NCBI GenBank assembly: GCA_014360945.1
Contig: JACIWM010000009.1
Location: 1-24,679, forward strand
Direction of reading: 5' to 3'
Length of the DNA stretch: 24,679 bases
DNA from: Candidatus Bipolaricaulota bacterium
GTDB lineage: Bacteria; Bipolaricaulota; Bipolaricaulia; Bipolaricaulales; Bipolaricaulaceae
Part shown: in pieces, positions 21,781 through 24,679 of the stretch
Layout of the letters: the number at the start of each line of letters is the position of its first letter
How positions within the stretch are numbered: the first letter of the stretch is position 1
Translations under genes and position numbers: made by a program
The notes under the pieces: model-generated
Seen by the model: only the letters and a program-made list of their open reading frames with translations
What the model was told of the DNA's origin: nothing
The model's database searches: none

Positions 21781-21808
21781 TTGCGTGAATCGGACCTTTT
21801 GGTAAGAT
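21781..21808 (+). promoter_or_regulatory. sufC operon promoter
   Basis: TTGCGT (21781-21786) and TAAGAT (21803-21808) are spaced by 16 bases. The -10 ends 8 bases before the sufC ATG, and no Shine-Dalgarno is present, so the suf mRNA is probably leaderless. Confidence 0.55.
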
Positions 21809-21816
21809 TTTTGGCC

Positions 21817-22539
21817 ATGAACGCATTGGAAGTGCACGACCTCTGGGTTCGCGTTGGGGACAAGCTCATTCTCCGCGGCGTGGATCTTGCCCTGGAACCA
21901 GGTCAAGTGCATGCCCTCATGGGACCGAACGGCTCGGGGAAAAGCACGTTGGCGTTGGCCCTGGCGGGACATCCAGAGTACCAGGTGGTGAAAGGCCGCG
22001 CTTTTCTTGAGGGCCGGGATCTTTTGGCCTTGCCGCCTTACGAACGCGCCCGGGCTGGGTTATTTGTGGCCTTCCAATACCCACCGGAGGTGGAGGGGGT
22101 GAAGCTTCGGGAATTTTTGCGCCTGGCCTGCGGAGAGCGCGGAAAGGGCTTTTGTGAGTTCCAAAGAATTTTCCCCCAGGCCCTCGCCCGCCTGAAAATG
22201 GAGGATTTCCGCGATCGCGAGCTGAATGTGGGCTTCTCCGGAGGAGAGAAAAAGCGCGCTGAACTGCTTCAGCTTTACATGCTGCGTCCCAAAGTGGCCC
22301 TGTTGGATGAGCCGGACTCCGGCGTGGATGTGGATGCCATGCGTCTCATCGCGGAAGTCATAAAGGAAATGGCGGCAGCCGGCACGGCCGTGCTCATCAT
22401 CACCCACTACCCTCGCCTTTTGGAATACGTTCCGCCGGAGAAGGTCTTTGTCCTTTTGGACGGAAGGATCGTGGATCACGATGGGCCGGAGCTGGCTTGG
22501 CGCATCGGCGAGGCCGGGTTTGAGGTGGTGCGAAAATGA
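21817..22539 (+). CDS. sufC: Fe-S cluster assembly ATPase SufC
   Basis: The 240-residue ABC-type ATPase of the SUF iron-sulfur scaffold has Walker A GPNGSGKST (36-44), YQYP-type Q-loop as FQYPPEVEG, the SufC-specific signature FSGGEKKRAELLQL and Walker B VALLDEPDSGVDVDAM. It drives shape change in its SufB (or SufBD) partner during cluster assembly in the cytoplasm. The ATG at 21817 matches the family N-terminus; the open frame upstream runs across the promoter and gatB start. The stop overlaps sufB as ATGA, giving coupled synthesis. Confidence 0.97.
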   Translation: MNALEVHDLWVRVGDKLILRGVDLALEPGQVHALMGPNGSGKSTLALALAGHPEYQVVKGRAFLEGRDLLALPPYERARAGLFVAFQYPPEVEGVKLREFLRLACGERGKGFCEFQRIFPQALARLKMEDFRDRELNVGFSGGEKKRAELLQLYMLRPKVALLDEPDSGVDVDAMRLIAEVIKEMAAAGTAVLIITHYPRLLEYVPPEKVFVLLDGRIVDHDGPELAWRIGEAGFEVVRK

Positions 22540-23864
22540 AAAAGCACGGGGCGCGCCTTTCCAAAGATTTCGTGGAGCAACTTTCCTGGGAAAAGAACGA
22601 GCCCGCCTGGATGCGGGAGCACCGCCTGCATTGCTTGGAAATCTTCGAAAAACTTCCCATGCCCCGGTTCGGTCCGGATCTCTCCGAGCTGGATTTAGGA
22701 GACCTCACTTATTACGCCCGGCCGGTGGAGCCCGTGCAAAGCTGGGACGAGCTTCCCGAGGAGCTCCGCCGCACCTTCCAGGCCCTAGGACTCCCTGAAG
22801 CCGAGCAGAAGGCCCTGGCCGGCCTCGGCGCCCAGGTGGACTCCGAAGAGGTCTACCGGTCACTCCTTGAGGAGCTTCGCGCCAAAGGGGTCATCTTCAC
22901 CAGCATGGAAAAAGCGGTGCGGGAGTTCCCGTGGATCCAGGACTACTTCATGAAGATCGTTCCGCCCGAGGACAACAAATTCGCCGCCCTTCACGGCGCG
23001 GTATGGAGTGGCGGGACCTTCATCTGGATCCCGGAGGGAGTGGAGGTGGAGATTCCTCTTCAGGCATATTACCGGATGCAAACAGAGGGCGTGGGCCAGT
23101 TCGAGCACACCCTCATCATCGCTGAACGCGGAAGCTCCGTGCACTACATCGAGGGGTGCTCGGCCCCCCGTTACAGCCGCATGAGCCTCCATTCCGGAAT
23201 GGTGGAGATCTACGCCAAGGAGGAAGCGCGGGTGCGCTTCACCACCATTCAAAACTGGTCAAAAAACGTGTACAACCTCAATAACAAGCGGGCCTGGGCC
23301 TATGCGGGAGCCAGTGTGGATTGGGTTTCCGGCTCCCTGGGAAGCAAGGTGACCATGCTTTACCCCACCACCGTCCTTTTGGGGAAAGGCGCGCGCACAG
23401 AAAACCTTTCGTTTACGTTTGCTCAAGAGGGGATGTGGTTGGACACGGGAGCGAGAGCCATTCATCGTGCGCCGGACACCACTTCCCGTCTTGTTTCCCG
23501 CTCGGTGGTGCAAGGTCGAGCGAAGAGCGTTTTCCGCGGCACGGTATATGTGGCGCCCGGGGCCCGAGGCGCAAAGGCCCACGTGGAGTGCTCCACCCTC
23601 CTCCTTTCTCCCGAGGCCCGCACGGAGACAATCCCTATCCTGAACGCGGAAAACGACGAGGTGGAACTGGGCCATGAAGCCACGGTGGGCCGTGTTTCTC
23701 AAGAGCAACTTTTCTACCTCATGTCCCGAGGCTTGGATGAATCCCAGGCTCTGAGCCTCATTGTGAATGGGTTTGTTTCGCCAATCCTCAAGGAGATCCC
23801 CCTCGAGTATGCCGTGGAGCTGCGCCGTCTTTTGGAGATGAGCTTTGAAAGGGCCATCGCATGA
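22536..23864 (+). CDS. sufB: Fe-S cluster assembly scaffold SufB
   Basis: The 442-residue scaffold protein shows family features: WEKNEPAWMREHRLHCLEIF near the start, FAALHGAVWSGGTFIWIPEG, YYRMQTEGVGQFEHTLI and HYIEGCSAPRYS. The C-terminal core ends with LGHEATVGRVSQEQLFYLMS (HEAT at 380-383) and NGFVSPILKEIPLEYAVEL. The Cys that E. coli SufB carries just before its HEAT segment is absent here (ILNAEND), which I also recall for Gram-positive and archaeal-type SufB. The next gene is sufS, not sufD, so the scaffold may be a SufB-SufC complex unless sufD lies elsewhere. Its start and stop both form ATGA overlaps. Confidence 0.96.
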   Translation: MKKHGARLSKDFVEQLSWEKNEPAWMREHRLHCLEIFEKLPMPRFGPDLSELDLGDLTYYARPVEPVQSWDELPEELRRTFQALGLPEAEQKALAGLGAQVDSEEVYRSLLEELRAKGVIFTSMEKAVREFPWIQDYFMKIVPPEDNKFAALHGAVWSGGTFIWIPEGVEVEIPLQAYYRMQTEGVGQFEHTLIIAERGSSVHYIEGCSAPRYSRMSLHSGMVEIYAKEEARVRFTTIQNWSKNVYNLNNKRAWAYAGASVDWVSGSLGSKVTMLYPTTVLLGKGARTENLSFTFAQEGMWLDTGARAIHRAPDTTSRLVSRSVVQGRAKSVFRGTVYVAPGARGAKAHVECSTLLLSPEARTETIPILNAENDEVELGHEATVGRVSQEQLFYLMSRGLDESQALSLIVNGFVSPILKEIPLEYAVELRRLLEMSFERAIA

Positions 23865-24679
23865 TCCCCTCAAGCGTTCGCGCCGATTTTCCAATCTTGA
23901 ACCGCCTGGAGAATGGACGTCCCCTTATCTACCTTGATTCCGCGGCCACAAGTCAAAAGCCGATCCAGGTAATAGAGGCCGAAGCCCGCTTCTATCGTGA
24001 AAAGAACGCGAATATCCGCCGCGGCGTCTATCTTTTGGCCCACGAGGCCACGGAGCTCTACGAGGCCGCGCGAAGAAAAATTGCAGCGTTCATTGGCGCC
24101 CAAGCTGAAGAAGTGGTGTTCACCCGCGGAACCACCGAGGGCCTAAACCTCGCCGCGTGGTGCCTGGGAGAGACTCGCGTCTCTTTTGGTGACCGTATCC
24201 TCGTCACGGAAATGGAGCACCATGCCAACCTCCTCCCCTGGCAAGTTTTGGCCCGCCGCAAGAACGCAGAACTTTTGGCCGTTCCCATCGACGCCAAAGG
24301 GCATTTAGACCTTGGAGCTTTTAGAAGGATGCTCACGCGAAAGACGAAGGTAGTGGCGGTGGCTCACGTGTCCAACGTGTTGGGAACAGTAAACCCTGTG
24401 GCGGGGATTGCGGAGGAGGCGCATGGAGTCGGGGCAATAGTGGTGGTGGACGCCGCCCAATCCGTTCCGCACATGCCCGTGAACGTTCGGGAACTTGGAG
24501 CGGACGTCCTGGTCTTCTCCGGCCACAAAATGCTGGGCCCTACAGGGATCGGCATCCTTTGGGCCAAATCTGAGCTTCTTGAGGAATGGCCGCCGTTTCT
24601 TACCGGGGGAGAGATGATCCGCGAGGTTTGGATCGATCGAGCCACCTGGGCTGACCCGCCCGCCAAATTCGAGGCCGGA
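23861..24679 (+). CDS. sufS: Cysteine desulfurase SufS (3' truncated by window end)
   Basis: The frame stays open from the ATG at 23861 to the last base, giving 273 residues of an expected 400 or so. This PLP enzyme takes sulfur from cysteine for cluster assembly. Visible are ADFPILNRLENGRPLIYLDS, NIRRGVYLLAHEATELYEAA, FTRGTTEGLNLAAW and EMEHHANLLPWQ with the PLP-stacking His. VDAAQSVPHMPV follows, then the Schiff-base lysine in FSGHKMLGPTGIGILWA (K223). The active-site Cys lies beyond the window. The ATGA overlap with sufB makes it the third gene of the operon. SufS rather than IscS/NifS is judged from the HEATELYEAAR and HKMLGPTG segments. Confidence 0.93.
   Translation, partial: MIPSSVRADFPILNRLENGRPLIYLDSAATSQKPIQVIEAEARFYREKNANIRRGVYLLAHEATELYEAARRKIAAFIGAQAEEVVFTRGTTEGLNLAAWCLGETRVSFGDRILVTEMEHHANLLPWQVLARRKNAELLAVPIDAKGHLDLGAFRRMLTRKTKVVAVAHVSNVLGTVNPVAGIAEEAHGVGAIVVVDAAQSVPHMPVNVRELGADVLVFSGHKMLGPTGIGILWAKSELLEEWPPFLTGGEMIREVWIDRATWADPPAKFEAG

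Overview
The window is one dense, GC-rich bacterial chromosomal segment: 22 protein genes, two of them cut by the window edges, and one tRNA. It shows no insertion sequence, phage or CRISPR signal, and no gene-free stretch above 300 bases. The mix suggests a deep-branching, diderm, possibly thermophilic lineage such as Bipolaricaulota (Acetothermia/OP1) or a relative of Thermotogota. The pointers are a small SLH/coiled-coil/membrane-anchor envelope protein, GatCAB-type amidotransferase, a SUF operon with no sufD next to sufB, GTG/TTG starts and many ATGA/GTGA overlaps. The assignment is an inference; no marker gene for placement is present.

Layout. 1-3498 (+): the end of a UvrD-type helicase fused to a Cys-cluster PD-(D/E)XK nuclease, then aspS. 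3502-7548 (+): a tightly overlapping five-gene membrane cluster (DUF4129 protein, unknown membrane protein, MoxR ATPase, DUF58 protein, small membrane protein). 7497-8228 (-): an exported NosD-like beta-helix protein. 8320-9445 (+): inorganic pyrophosphatase and the SLH mini-protein, closed by a strong terminator. 9493-11054 (-): an AmrS-like radical SAM enzyme and a DUF488 protein. 11113-11189 (+): tRNA-Pro(GGG).

The centre, 11192-20369, is the most interesting part. Two ABC-transporter operons diverge from about 16,500. The leftward one encodes a MalG-type permease, a solute-binding protein, a MalF-type permease, an exported staphylococcal-nuclease/OB protein and an exported FN3-metallophosphatase. 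The rightward one encodes thymidine kinase and a ThiXYZ-like ATPase, permease and binding protein, followed by a second exported nuclease/OB protein whose catalytic residues are lost. Together they read as a possible system for scavenging extracellular nucleic acid: cut, dephosphorylate, import, re-phosphorylate. This is a hypothesis from gene order and domain content.

20359-24679: gatB (-) diverges from sufC-sufB-sufS (+), with sufS cut by the window end. Several transcription units (gatB, sufC, tk, the sugar-type operon and the tRNA) have a -10-like hexamer only 8-10 bases before the start codon or mature RNA end, and the four protein genes lack a Shine-Dalgarno. Leaderless mRNAs are therefore likely, alongside other genes with excellent Shine-Dalgarno sites (aspS, the SLH gene, the sugar-binding protein, DUF488).
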